From Rehmannia glutinosa (Eukaryota > Streptophyta > Magnoliopsida > Lamiales > Orobanchaceae), in contig JABTTQ020001782.1 of NCBI GenBank assembly GCA_016081115.2, positions 62,001-126,000 of the forward strand: DNA of 64,000 nt, given 5' to 3'. Below the pieces are notes generated by a model. That model worked only from the letters and a program-made list of their open reading frames with translations, searched no databases and was not told the DNA's origin. The translations under genes were made by a program, and so were the position numbers. Every line of letters begins with the position of its first letter. Position 1 is the stretch's first letter. Of this stretch, positions 1-11,072 are shown one piece after another.

Positions 1-2078
1 GGAAGAATTCATGGAAGAAGAAGAGATAAGTGCTCTTCATGACTCTCAAGAATAAGTTGATGTAGAGTTCTTAGGAACAGACAATGAAGCTGAGTCCCGT
101 CCCATTGAGAAATCATCAGAGGACAAAGATGCTGAGGAGGCACTGGGAAAAAGGAGGCAAGCTAGTGACAAAGTTGCTCCTATTAATTTTACACTGGTTG
201 ATGGCCCACCTCCCATGGTGACATCACCTTCCCATGACGCTGATAAGTCAGCTGAGGAACCGTCTATTCAATAGGATAAATCTACTGATGCCAATGAAGC
301 TATTGAGACAGATGAGGGTCAGTCAGCTCCGCGGGCTAACACAGCTACATAAGATGCCGATGACGCTGAGATTGTCGAGGCACAAAGAGCTGAAGAATTA
401 TTGAAGGAAAAGGGCAAAACTCCAGAAGCAGAAGCAGTGGAGATACCTATTTTTCCAGAAGATTTAGTTGTTGATTATTTCCCTTTCGAGGCTCGTGTAC
501 CCTTGGAAGCAGAGTCAGCTGCTGAAAGTGCAAAGTCCCAGCTGAAGAACTTGGAACTCCTGCTGAAAACACAATGGTGCTGATTGGTTTCCATTTTGAT
601 GTTGTGTGGCCTGAAGAGCAGTCCGGTAATGCAGCCGACTTCCGAAAAGCTTTCAAGGCAATCTGTAATGAAATTGAGAATATGGAATGGGGATTCACAA
701 CACTCAATCTACGACTAGACAATAGTGATGCCAATAACACAGGAGATATCCGAGGCACGGTCTTAAGAATAAGGGAATAGATAGGGTAGACAAAATCACT
801 AAGGCATGAGCAGTTCACATATTTCAAATCCCTTTTCGCCAAGATGGTGAACTGGAGCTTAGAAAATGCTAAATTTCAGCAGAGGCAGAGGGATCATATC
901 TTCAGGATGGATCAATCACACAAAAGTGATATAGAGTTGCTGAAGGCATAACACAAGGCAGAACTTCAAAAGAGAGAGGCCAACATGCGTACGGAGGTAA
1001 TGATGGTCTAAACTAAAATGAAGCTGATGGCAGCTGAAATGAAGGCTCTGCGATCCGAATTAAGAACAACATACTCCAAGAGTCATGATAAGATGGACAT
1101 GACCAACAACAATATTGATCTACTCCTAGGAGGAGTATTCCCTCAGTTGGCTTCTACCCTTGGTGATGATGCCAAAAAGGAAAAAGGAAAGAAACAAAGT
1201 GGAAGGGAGAAGCAAGATGTAAGGGGAAAGGCATTGAAATGAAGAAGCCGACCTTGAAGATTAAACCTGCTAAGACCCCTCAGCAAGGTGACGTTACAAC
1301 CTCTATCCTCAGTCAGCTACCCAAAAATCTGTCCGTTGATGAGAAAGCTGATTTGGCCTTCAAGAAAACTCGAGAGGCCATTGAAGCTGAGTTTCAGAAG
1401 GTAGCTGAAAGGCAACAAGGAAGGATAGAGAATATAAATGCAAAGTTTGATGGCCCCCCAGCTAGACTACTAAAGGATTCCCTAGTTGTGAAACCCCCTC
1501 GTGAGCTTACTTAAACTGATGCAGGATCCGTGCCACGATCCTTAGAGGAATTTCAAACTCTAACATCAGAGGGATATTTCAAGAACATGACTCTATCTCA
1601 GACGTGGGATTTGTATTGGGAAAAAAGATTGGATTTGTGCAAATCAGCTGAATGGCAGCAGAGTTCAAGTAGTTAGCAGACTATTAAGGCACCCGTATAG
1701 TACACTCCAAGAAGAGAAGTTGAGTCACAATGAGGAAGGGGAATGTTTGGCAGTGGTGGAAGAGGTAGAGGTACTCCATCAAGCCCAAAACCTAAGGATG
1801 TACGGTATATTGATCCAAAGAAGAAAGGGATAAACTACTGGGTTGGGCTAGATACTTTAGCTAATATTGAAGTAGAAAGAAGGAATGAGGAAGCCAGAAG
1901 GAGAAATGAAGAAGAAAATGTAGGCTGGATCGCAAATGGAGAGAAAGACAACAAAGGGAGGACCCTGCTCCTAAAAGAGCCTACGAGAAAAAGAAAGGGG
2001 AGGAAGAAGATTGAAAAAGAAGGAGAGCTGAAGAAGATGAGAGAGGAAGGAAGCAGCCGAGGCGTTGAAGACGGTTGA
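1..2078 (+). pseudogene. C-terminal two-fifths of the family I extra (env-like position) ORF, decayed
   Basis: Translation in all three plus frames gives consecutive pieces of one protein also seen in copies I.2-I.5. In order these are an acidic E/A/S-rich stretch (about 60-540), a segment with LRxxQFTYFKSLFAK (about 800-850), a helical segment ending KKEKGKKQSG (1018-1242), a segment with KTPQQGD and AIEAEFQKVAERQQGRIENI (1239-1514), a WDLYWEK motif near 1605-1625, and an RG-rich then strongly basic, coiled-coil tail (GSGGRGRGTPSSPKPK; RRNEEARRRNEEEN) ending at 2078. Frames change near 580 and 1240, and there are in-frame stops (for example TAA at 1512 and TAG near 1675), so no full protein can be made. 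Function is unknown; the position after pol is that of the env-like ORF of SIRE-type elements. Confidence 0.7.
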
Positions 2079-2381
2079 ACACCTTCATGCTGTATTTTAC
2101 TTAGCTATAAATACACACAATTATAAGTACACTGTATTTATATCATTATACCTAAATGCTTTGATACTTGTAATACTCTGATACATTTGTATAGATACAT
2201 GTGTATAGCTCTGAAACATTGTATATGTTTATACTTTGTAAAAAACTTTGTAAAGTGCAATTGTAAAGTGCAAGAATGAGATGTTCAATAAAATGACATA
2301 TTTTGTACATTCATTCGTTGTTACTACACTATTTACTTTGATGTATTCATTTAAGTTTGGTATCGTGAAAAATGGGTAAAT
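2079..2381 (+). other. 3' untranslated stretch and polypurine tract of I.1
   Basis: AT-rich sequence after the extra ORF, with several TGTA/TATAC-rich runs and no ORF. It ends in a purine-rich tract at about 2366-2381 (GAAAAATGGGTAAAT) directly before the LTR start, at the place where the other copies have AAAAAGGGGAAAT. The tract is degraded, which fits an old copy. Confidence 0.6.
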
Positions 2382-3827
2382 TGTTGGGAAAATTTATATA
2401 TTGATTTTGATATACCATGTAAAACTTAGATTAGGAAGTTGGCACCCCATTTTCTATGTAATTCAACTTGTAATATATAGGGTTATTGAAGCTGAGGTGA
2501 AGTCAGCTAAGTTGAAGATTACAAGACTCGACTGAAGATTGAAGTGAAGACCTGACTGTGTGTCAGCTGAGTAAAGTGTAGTGAAGACTCAGTCAAGTGA
2601 CAGAAAAGTTGTCTCAGTCAGCTGACTGTCAACTAAGTCATTCCAAAATGATTGGAATTGAATGTCAAAGGGGTATGCAGCAGACAAGACTTGAAGAAAG
2701 CAGAAAGAGATCCGTTGCCAAGACAAGTCATGGTTTTGCTGGAAATACGCATGTGTCAGGCTGCCAGCAATAAAACTGTTTTGCTAAAAGAATGCAAAAA
2801 GCAAGGAACCAATGAGATGTACATGAAAACCTGCAGAGATTAAGGAAAGGCTGTAGAGCAATTAATTCATAGTACGATCTACATCAATGCTGCAAGACAA
2901 GACAAGCCAACAACCTATGAGTGTGATTTGAAAATTATGTCTATCTGTTCAATTGACATAATTTTAAAAGTGCACTATAAAAGGTTAATGAAGCAAGTGA
3001 GAGAAGGTTACCGAGTTCAACAAGCATACAAGCAATCAAGCAATAACCTGCAAATATCTCTCAAGCTTTTCAAAGAAATCCTCAAGCCTAACTTCGAAGA
3101 AAATCAATCCAACACACTAAGTGAAAGAAAGACTACTTCATCAATTGAAGAGGAAAAACCGTTTTAAAGAACAAATGGGTCTACTCTCAAAGGTTGAAGG
3201 AGAAGTAGTGAGGTTCCAAATTGAACTGGTGCTTTGAAAATGTTGGAGGGTTAAGTGATCAAGTCTAAGGGTTTGAAGGAGGCTGTAGTAACAAGACATC
3301 TGTCTTGTGAAGAAACTGAGTCCCAGGAGCAGTAGGTTGTGTGATCAAAGCTAACTCGAACTGTATTATTGCTTTGTAACCAAGTAAAAGTTACTTAGTG
3401 GATTCCTCCAGGAGTTGGAGAAGAGTGGACTAGAGGAATTACCCCATCCTCGAACCACTATAAAACTGCTTATGTCTATTTACTTTTCAGCATACTTTAT
3501 TTCTTGATTTATTTATATCTGCTGATAAGTTAAACTTACTTAAGTCTGCTGATAATAACCATTGCTAAAACAAGTGTTCAAAAACGTGCTTAAAATTATA
3601 AGGATGAAAAGTCTTCTGCTGAAAACAACTAATTTATACTATCAACAACTCAGTCGAGTCTGTTGAGTGGGGAACTTTACTGTATAAGCCAACCTAGCTG
3701 TCCCTCAACGACTTAGTTAATTTGAGTTAACAGTGAAAATATATTTTCAAAGGACTAAATCGAAAAGTTTGTAATGTTTATTCAACTCCCCCTTCTAAAT
3801 CTTACACATCACCCCTTGGCACCTACA
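2382..3827 (+). repeat. 3' LTR of copia copy I.1 (complete, 1446 bp)
   Basis: Starts TGTTGGGAAAATTT and ends GGCACCTACA, so it has the TG...CA ends of an LTR. A TATA box (TATAAAAGG, 2976-2984) lies at the same place as in the LTRs of I.2-I.5. The U3 part before it (about 2490-2660) is crowded with GACTCAGTCA and GTCAGCTGAC-type words. The end (CCCCTTCTAAATCTTACAC...) is the reverse complement of the start of the minus-strand copies' LTRs at 14518, 17576, 23114, 50832 and 63286. No second LTR of this copy is in the window. Confidence 0.88.
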
Positions 3828-4365
3828 GGCTTACTATGAAATCATCATGAAAGTCATAAAAATAATAAAATAACAGTAAATATTTTCAATAAACTTCCAG
3901 CAGAAGGAAAAGAAATGTCATCCATAATGTCAGCATAATAGTTGTCCCAACAACTTTATAATAGGAGGATTCTGCTTTATTAAAAGTGGATGAAATAAGG
4001 GCAAGCAGGTGCAATAGGACAAATAACTTTGTAAAAAGATCTGTAAAGGAGTGGTCCATGATGGCCACACGTCCTAAAGTTATGTATAAAAGGTGGTCCA
4101 GTACAGACTTATGGACACACGTCCTAAAGTTATGTGTAGAAAGTGGTCTAGTACAGACCACGAGTCTTGTAAAACAATTGAGTATGCATATGTATAAAGA
4201 GTCTGTATAATAATATAGCCGATAGATAGAGGACATATGTCCTAGCATAATATAGAAGGAAGGCAAGAATCCTTATCTATAAATAGAGGTGTTTTGTAAT
4301 TGTAAAAACACGCCAGCATGCAATAAACATCCTTTTGAGTATATATCCATTTTTTTTTAATTTTC
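3828..4365. other. Promoter-like fragment between I.1 and I.2, origin unresolved (solo LTR or pararetrovirus-type)
   Basis: This stretch matches neither copia family. It holds a 50-bp-period direct repeat (4062-4108 and 4112-4158), each copy starting TGG(C/A)CACACGTCCTAAAG and ending GTACAGAC. A strong TATA box (TATAAATAG, 4278-4286) follows, and a polyadenylation signal AATAAA (4322-4327) lies only about 40 bases later, then a T-run (4350-4358). A TATA box this close to a poly(A) signal is typical of the U3-R part of an LTR or of a caulimovirid promoter. A TG...CA unit 3916-4349 would fit a solo LTR, but I see no target duplication. There is no credible ORF. Confidence 0.4.
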
Positions 4366-5066
4366 GCTTGAGGATTTAGAATGTGTAGTTTAAGAGAATA
4401 TTTGCAGTTGCTTGCTTGCTCAGATTTCTCTTGTGTGTGTCACGTATTTTTCTCAGTAAATTTGCTCAGCCTATTATAGTGAAAGTTTGAAAAACCGTCC
4501 GTTGAAGAGATAGACAATTTTTCAAACTTCACTTCTTAATCGTTTGCTTGTCTTGTTGTGAAACTTTTGATGTTGACCTTTCCATAACACTAATGTTATG
4601 CAGGTTGTCTTAATCGCACCAGGTTACTACAAACATCACATTGGTACCCAACTGCTTGCACTCTTTCAGCAAGACAACTTTTAAGGTTTTAGGTCTATCC
4701 CTTAATTTTGGGTAAGTTCTTGAACTTTTCTTTTCAATGGACTTCTTCAAATTTCTTCGAATCTTTAGGCTGCTTTACCCCTTTATTGATTCTTCACCTC
4801 GATTCTTGGATGACTCAGCTGTTAGTCTACTGAAAGACACAACTTCTTTACTTGACTGAGAGACTTCTTCGATACTCAGCTGTGACAAGCTGAATCTTCA
4901 CTACAGTATTTCAGTCAGTCTTCTGCAAACTTCAACTCTGCTAGTTCTTAACTCAGCCAATTTCCTATCTATTACATAGTTGAAATACAACAGAAAATAG
5001 GGTGTCAACTTTCTAATCTAAGTTTTCTATGCATCATCTTAATCCATACAAATAAATTTTCTAACA
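4366..5066 (-). repeat. 3' LTR of I.2, truncated
   Basis: On the minus strand the LTR starts TGTTAGAAAATTT at 5066 next to the polypurine tract and runs to about 4366, where it stops abruptly at the counterpart of position 15152 in this copy's 5' LTR (shared word GCTTGAGGATTTAGAATG). The TATA position (about 4471-4480) reads TATAATAGG instead of TATAAAAGG, a likely disabling change. U3 contains several (A)CTCAGCTG words (for example 4818 and 4876). Confidence 0.82.
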
Positions 5067-5233
5067 ATTTTCACCTTTTTGATGATGCCAAAACTTAAAA
5101 AAAAAAAAACATAAAGTGCTAAAGAGAATGATTAAAAGAATTTGTCATTTTATTAAATGAATCATTCAGCACTTACATGTACTTACATTATTTTGTGTAT
5201 TTACAATGAATGTAAAAATACAACAAAAAATTT
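5067..5233 (-). other. Polypurine tract and 3' untranslated stretch of I.2
   Basis: Next to the LTR start the minus strand reads TCAAAAAGGTGAAAAT (5067-5082), a mutated form of the AAAAAGGGGAAAT tract of the sister copies. It would prime plus-strand DNA synthesis during reverse transcription. The remaining about 150 bases are AT-rich and show no ORF. Confidence 0.6.
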
Positions 5234-8200
5234 ATGTGCAGCTACCTGAACGCCTCTGCTGCTTCTTTCTTTTTTCTTCATCTGCATCTCGGCAAATTCC
5301 CTCCAGTGCCTTTCAGCATCTTCTTTATATCTCATTCAAGCTCATCTGTAACACGAGCAACTTCTCTATTTTTAGCTTCATTGTAGCCCGACCAATATTC
5401 ATGGTCCTTTCCAGAGGATCTGTTTCCACGAATCTAGTTTGCCTTCTTGGTGGAGAGCTTCTGCCTCTCCCATATGACCTAGATTTTCTTCCATTTTCTC
5501 TTTCTCTAGCAAAGTCTGCTCCTCTATGGGTTTGACTGGGTTGTTGTACCCTTGAAGTCTGCTGACTCTTTGATTGTTCTTGAGTCTGCTGCTTCTTTGT
5601 CGATTCAATACCTTTTAGCCCTTTTTTCCAGTATAATTCCAATGCAGCTGGTAACTCCATCCCTTCATAGTAACCTTTTGATCAAAGATTTTCAAACTCA
5701 TTGACGGTCTTTCTTCTAATGGACAAAGGAAAGGGGAGTGACTTCTTCTCTATAAGCTTGGAGCTTGGCTGCTGGCGGACCTCTGAAGTAAGCTTTAAGC
5801 TTCTCTACTCTATCAGCTTGGCATCTTTCAGGACTTTCAATTTCATCTTGATTCTACTTGAAAGCAAGTTCAAATTTGAATCTTTGTCTGCTCTGTTTGT
5901 GATTCTTAAGGCGGTGGGAATAAAGAGAGGTGCTTGCTCCTTTAGATTTCAAAATTATTTTCAAGGGGGTGTTCTCTGACTTATCTTCCCCCTTTTTGGC
6001 ATCATCACCTTCTGAGAGAGATTAAGGAGGAATTTGATTGGATTGAATGAGAGAATCGAGTTTTTCTCGATCGATGGAGTCTGGTTTGCTTTCATGTCGG
6101 GGATGAGACAATACAACCGATTCTTCATATCAAGAATTTCACTTTAAAGTGATGCCTCTATGTTCTCCATTTTCTTCTCCATAGTTACCTTGAGAGCGAC
6201 TCCATATCAACAAGATGATTGTGTTCCATTCTATCAATGTCGTCCCTTTGCCATTTTGCAAAAATGTGGCTTTTTTCTCCCGAGACCACCAATTTTGAGA
6301 ATAGCTGTCTGAAGTAGCCTACTTGTTCCCTGCTAAGGGCCTTTGTTTTGCTGATCCAATTCTCCAATTCGCAGCACTGCTCCGCGGATGTCCGCAGTAA
6401 TTGTGACGTCATGATTATCTATCTTTCATTAAGTACAACAAACCCTCTTTCCATGGCCTCCTTCTCCGCGCACATAGCTCAGAAGGCATGTTGGAAGTCC
6501 GCTACTTCTGGAGTTGAATCTTCAGATAGGAGAGATTTAAAGTCATAGCCAAATGGGACAATCCCCGATTATTCTTCTTCTTCTGGAACATGCAAATCAG
6601 TTGGGTCTACTTGAACATTCAAGCATGCAGCTTCGAACGGGATCTCTTCAACAAATGGGAACTACAACATCTCGAACATGCCAATAGGTTTTGACGAAGT
6701 TCCCACTCCACCTTTGGGAATACTTCGCTCTTCACCCTCGCTAGTAGCTCTATTTGCCTTAGCTGTTTGAGCTTCATTGGTAGTGGTAGCTTGGAAACCT
6801 ACTGAGTTGATTGTGCCTCCTCAGCTGTCTCAACAGCTTCACTGGCAACAATTGTATATTCCTTTTGAGTAATATGTGCCTCAGCTGCCTCAACAACTTC
6901 ACGGGCAGGTGATGGAACCTTTGGGGATGGCCCATCAAGAAGTACAAACTTCATCTTTGAGGCTTTCATTCTTGCTTCCAAGTCCTTTGCCTCCTGATAT
7001 GACTCACTGATTCATCAAAATCTTCGTCAAAGTTAGAGAACTCAGCTTCGGAGTCAATCAAACCATCGATCACCATTGGTTTAGTGGACTTGGACTCAGG
7101 CATTGTAGGAATAGCCTCTGAAATTGGAACATTTTGCCGGGAAGTCTCACTCGCCATACGGTCTTCACTTACCTTGGCAACAGTCTTAACCGCTGCAAGG
7201 CCTTAGAAATTCCATTCTACAGACTCAACTTCGGATGGGTCTTTTTCAGTGGCATCCTTCGAGGCCTCAACCTCTACGATTGTACTTTCAAGACCAGCAG
7301 TCTCAACTACCTTGGTCATCCCATTTCCATCTTGTACCTCAGTTACAGGAATTTGGACCTCTATAACTTTATTGGTTCAGTGTTGTTAAGTCCTCAGTTG
7401 AAACAGTCTTAACCATTGCAGCTTCATTGATACCAACAATGTCTTTCTCAATTAACTCACCATCTCCTCGTAACACCAATTGTTCTTTGTCCCCTACAAC
7501 CTTCTCCAACTTGGCTGCAGTGTGAGCAATTTCCCCCTGAGCTGGCGCACCAGCTGATTGATTTTCCATGGGGTAAGATGTCACCGAGAACTTGGCTATT
7601 TCACTTGAATATTCAGCGAATTCCGTAGTTGTCTCAACAGCTTCTGTACGGTGTGGCTCTGTTGGGTTACCCTCATCTACTCCTTCTTTCCCAACATCAT
7701 CCCCATCCTTCCTATTTTTTTGTCCTTCAGAGTGAGCTGGTGAGGTGGTTGCAAGAAGATCCCTCACAACTTCTATGATCTCAAGGGTTGGAGAAATAGT
7801 AATAGAGGATTCTCCAACACCCTTAAGCATAGATTGCTCAAGCAGCTCACGGGACTCCTTCATGGCTTTTCTCAGCTGAGCAGTCTCAACTGCATCAGCT
7901 ACTTGAACGAGTTCCACATCATTGCTTCGTCCAATGCTGAGAGCACATTCTGGAATGTTTGGATCTATACATGTGGCTCGGGACCCTTAGCTTTCTCCAG
8001 ATCCTTAGCTTTTGCAGCCTCCTTCTTCTAAAAAAGAATGGTGCTAGAGTATATGGCATCTAGACCATAAGTAACAGTGGCATTATCCAAGAAGCCAAGG
8101 AGATATTCTTTCTTTTCGATCATTTCCGACCTCATGAATTGAACTCTACTGGCACTCAGCTTCCATAATCTCCATGCACAAAACCTTTCTTCAATATCAG

Positions 8201-9597
8201 GATAAGCTGGGGATCCTGATTCGTCAGGGGCAACAGGGTCTTAAGTAGCTAATTCTTTCTGAGCTTGAGGCGCTTCAGCATAACTGTTTTGTTCACCTAT
8301 CTTCGTCCGATCATTTTCCTTATAATTAACCTTTTTGCCCCAAGTGCTTTGACCAGGCGCTGAGCTATTTTGAGTTTCTTCAGCATCGGTTTTTTGTTCA
8401 CCCATTTTCGTCCAATCATTTCCTCATATGTTGGGTGCACAATAACATCAGTTGTGTTTGATGCATCTATTTCAACAACTTCTACTGCAACATACTTCTT
8501 CATATGCTGTCTCTTGGAGCGTCTCTCCAAGGGGGCTTCTGCTTCCTCCCTATCGAATCCGTCAACCATAACTTAGATAGTTGACTCAGCTGCAGGAGAC
8601 TCAGCTGTAGGCTCATCAATAGCCTTGGCAACTGATTCCTCTTCATCTGTCAGACCAGCAGTGGCCTGAGTCTTATGCTTCCTTGTAGCTGCCTTCCGGG
8701 GAGCAGTTGTCCTCCTTTTCTTTGTTATTTTAGGAGCAAAGGTAGCAGGTTCAGTAGAGAAGACTGGGACAGGGGCAGGTGGTTCTTCTAGAACATGCTC
8801 AGCTGATTTGCCCTCAGATGTGCCTATCTTCTTTGCATGCGCCTTTTTCTGAGCAGCTGACAGGTTTGCATTGAACATCTTATTTTTCGCATGAAAGGGC
8901 TTCCTTTACGAATGTACACGCCTTTCTTATCCAGAAAGTACCCCAAGGATAGCCCATAGCCTAAGGAGTTCACGAACTCCCCTTCATCCAGCTTGACATT
9001 CTGGACGTTCTAGCACAACTTGTCGAAGATGAACTCGCTCTAGTTCACCTCCAGCTCCTCCATAATTGCATCCATCACAATCAGCTTATTTTGGGACAGT
9101 TGATTGTATAAATCGAACTTCATGTTCACGCACTTGCCTAACACATTCATCAACTTGTGGTATTCCTCCTAGATAACCTTTTTAGAAGCTGAGGGATTCA
9201 GCTTGTCAGCTACCTCCTTTTTGGCAATCTCCTTCCAAATCTTCATGAAGTCAAACTCATGATCCTTCAGTTCCTTGAGTCGGCTACTGGGAAGGTGCAA
9301 AAACTTAGTCAAGTCGGTTGCATCCAACTTGATGTCCTTGATATTCACTGAAGAGTGAATACCATCTTTGTGAACCGCAACATTCACATAGAACATCGCA
9401 ACCTCCTCTTGAAAGGTTTGCATCATCTCGATCGAAATAAACTTCTTCAGCCCAAATTTTTCCTGATGTCCAGCAATCTTCATGGCCAATTACTTGTCCT
9501 CCGACTACTTGATAAGACCTTCAAAATCAACAAGTGCACCAGTGTGCACTTTCTCAACGAGTTTGGTGAAGTCAAGGGCAGATTTCTTTGGTGCCAT
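5234..9597 (-). pseudogene. Long extra ORF of I.2 (Transposase_32-like N-terminus, acidic middle, basic tail), decayed
   Basis: The start is taken as the ATG at 9597 (MAPKKSALDFTKL), the counterpart of the starts in I.4 and I.5. It is followed by a stop after about 30 codons, then an open stretch (9489-9169) with the conserved core MFYVNVAVHKDGIHSSVNIK, which resembles the first half of the plant 'putative transposon protein' (Transposase_32) domain. Then follow an Ala/Lys-rich linker (8878-8573), an acidic region with repeated VETAE words (7917-6799), helical segments (6412-6185, containing EQVGYFRQLFSKL) and an RG/SP-rich, basic coiled-coil tail (5660-5325; YGRGRSSPPRR) ending near 5234. 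If unbroken it would be about 1450 codons. Many stops and frame changes make it non-functional. The role is unknown; the place after pol matches SIRE env-like ORFs. Confidence 0.72.
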
Positions 9598-10144
9598 TTG
9601 AAATTTCTTGAGATTTCTTGATGAACTTGAAAGGGTTTTTCGCAAAGAATACTTAGGGATTTTTGAATGCTTGAGCGTGAAAGTGAGAAGAGAGAGAAAC
9701 TAATTTTTGGATATATATATGAGACGTGAAAAGATGGTTCCATAATCTGTAAGGTTTGAAATTTGATTAACGGCCAGGATTAAACCGTGCAAAAAGCATT
9801 AATCACGTTGCAATTAATGCAGCAACATTTATATCCAATCATGAGTTACTATTGTAGCTTTTACTGACCTACATTTAATGATGTTGATGTCATGCGTCAA
9901 ACATTACCGCTTTAATACAAACGACCTCGTTTTGTCTTTTAGTCCATAAATAAGTCAGCTTTCTTCATTTATGACTTAACTTTGCTTCTCTCTTCCTTTA
10001 GTCTGCTGAAAGAGACTCAGTTGTTCAACTAACTTGACTCTGATGAACGACTACAAAGATTGTTTTACTTTGTTGGATGAGTAAAACTCTTCTAAAATGC
10101 AACTCTCCCACTTCTAACTCTGTTGAATGAGTCTTCTGAGCATA
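9598..10144 (-). promoter_or_regulatory. pol-to-extra-ORF spacer of I.2, possible internal promoter
   Basis: A 547-bp non-coding stretch that corresponds to 29555-30092 in I.4 and 57110-57635 in I.5. Shared landmarks on the minus strand are a TATA-like run about 115 bases before the ATG (9709-9720), a block ATATAAATGTTGCTGCATTAA (about 9823-9843) and TGACATCA (9886-9893), which would be TGACGTCA before C-to-T decay. I infer a promoter or leader for a separate mRNA of the extra ORF; nothing here proves transcription. Confidence 0.4.
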
Positions 10145-11002
10145 TTAACTCAGCTTAATTAATCTAAGCTCATTCTTAAGTTCTTAAACTTTTGATTCAC
10201 ATAAAGGCTTTGTGAATATATCGGTTAACTGCTTCTCAGTTGATACATATTTCAATGTGATGTCTTTCTTTTCAACATGATCTCTTATAAATGATACATG
10301 ACATCAATGTGCTTTGTTCTTGAATGTAATACTAGATTCTGAGTAATTGCAATAACACTTTTGTTATCACACACAATTGGAATCTCTCTCTTCCATGTCA
10401 TAATCTCTTAGCTGATGCTTCATCCATAAGACTTCGGCATATTAGCTGCCTGCACCAATATATTATGCCTCAGCTGTAGATGTAGCTATTGAGTTTTGTT
10501 CTTGTTGAACCAAGAAACCAATCTATTTCCAAGCATTTGACAAGTATCAGATGTACTTTTCCTGTTAACTCTACATCCAACGTAGTCTGAGTCTGAGTAT
10601 CAAATTAACTTGAATCCACCTGCCATTGGATACCACAGGCCAACTTCTTGGCTATCCTTCAAATATCTCAGAATCTTCTTAGCTGCAGTCATATCACTTT
10701 CTTTGGGTGCAGACTAAAATCTTGCACATACACCTACTGCAAAGGTGATGTCTGGTCTGCTGGTAGTCAAGTACAACAATGATTGAATAAGTGCTCTATA
10801 TCTTATCTGATCCACTATTTTTCCTTAAGCATCCATATCCATCTTGATAGAAGTATTCATGGGTATCTTCACAGATGACTTCTCTTCCATACCAAAATTG
10901 TTCATTAAATCTCTGGTTTATATATTTGGTTTGACTTGTGAAGGTTCCACCCGTCATTTGCTTAACTTGAAGACCTAGAAAGAAAGTCATCTCTCCCATC
11001 AT
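10145..11002 (-). pseudogene. Reverse transcriptase C-terminus and RNase H remnant of I.2
   Basis: The minus strand encodes MMGEMTFFLGLQVKQM (from 11002), the segment just after the RT palm in copia pol, then thumb and connection pieces and an RNase H domain in shifting frames, ending at a TAA (10145-10147) after RLIKLS, the same C-terminus as I.4. The RT fingers and palm, including the YVDD catalytic motif, are absent. The sequence jumps from the integrase tail (11073) to this point, while I.4 and I.5 have several hundred bases of RT there. This is therefore an internal deletion plus frameshifts. No activity is possible. Confidence 0.75.
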
Positions 11003-11072
11003 AGTCTGCTTGGTTTATTCTTCTTGCAACTAAGTTGTCTTGAACAACTTCTTCTTGATTGTCTTCATTCAG

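Larger units (their letters stand above)
1..3827 (+). mobile_element. Ty1/copia LTR retrotransposon copy I.1 (3' part)
   Basis: The copy enters from the left window edge, so gag and pol are not visible. What remains is the end of the long extra ORF (to 2078), a 3' untranslated stretch, a degenerate polypurine tract and a complete 3' LTR (2382-3827). The assignment rests on the LTR ends (TGTTGGGAA at the start, CACCTACA at the end), which match the other family I copies in reverse orientation, and on protein similarity of the extra ORF to copies I.2-I.5. It is the only family I copy on the plus strand. Base 3828 onward is unrelated to the LTR. Confidence 0.85.

Noticed and set aside
5206..5535. 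Plus-strand open stretches over the extra ORFs of I.2-I.5 (Ser/Phe/Leu-rich)
   Set aside because: They are antisense shadows of Glu/Lys/Arg-rich coding sequence. Their apparent membrane-like stretches come from the reversed K/E codons.
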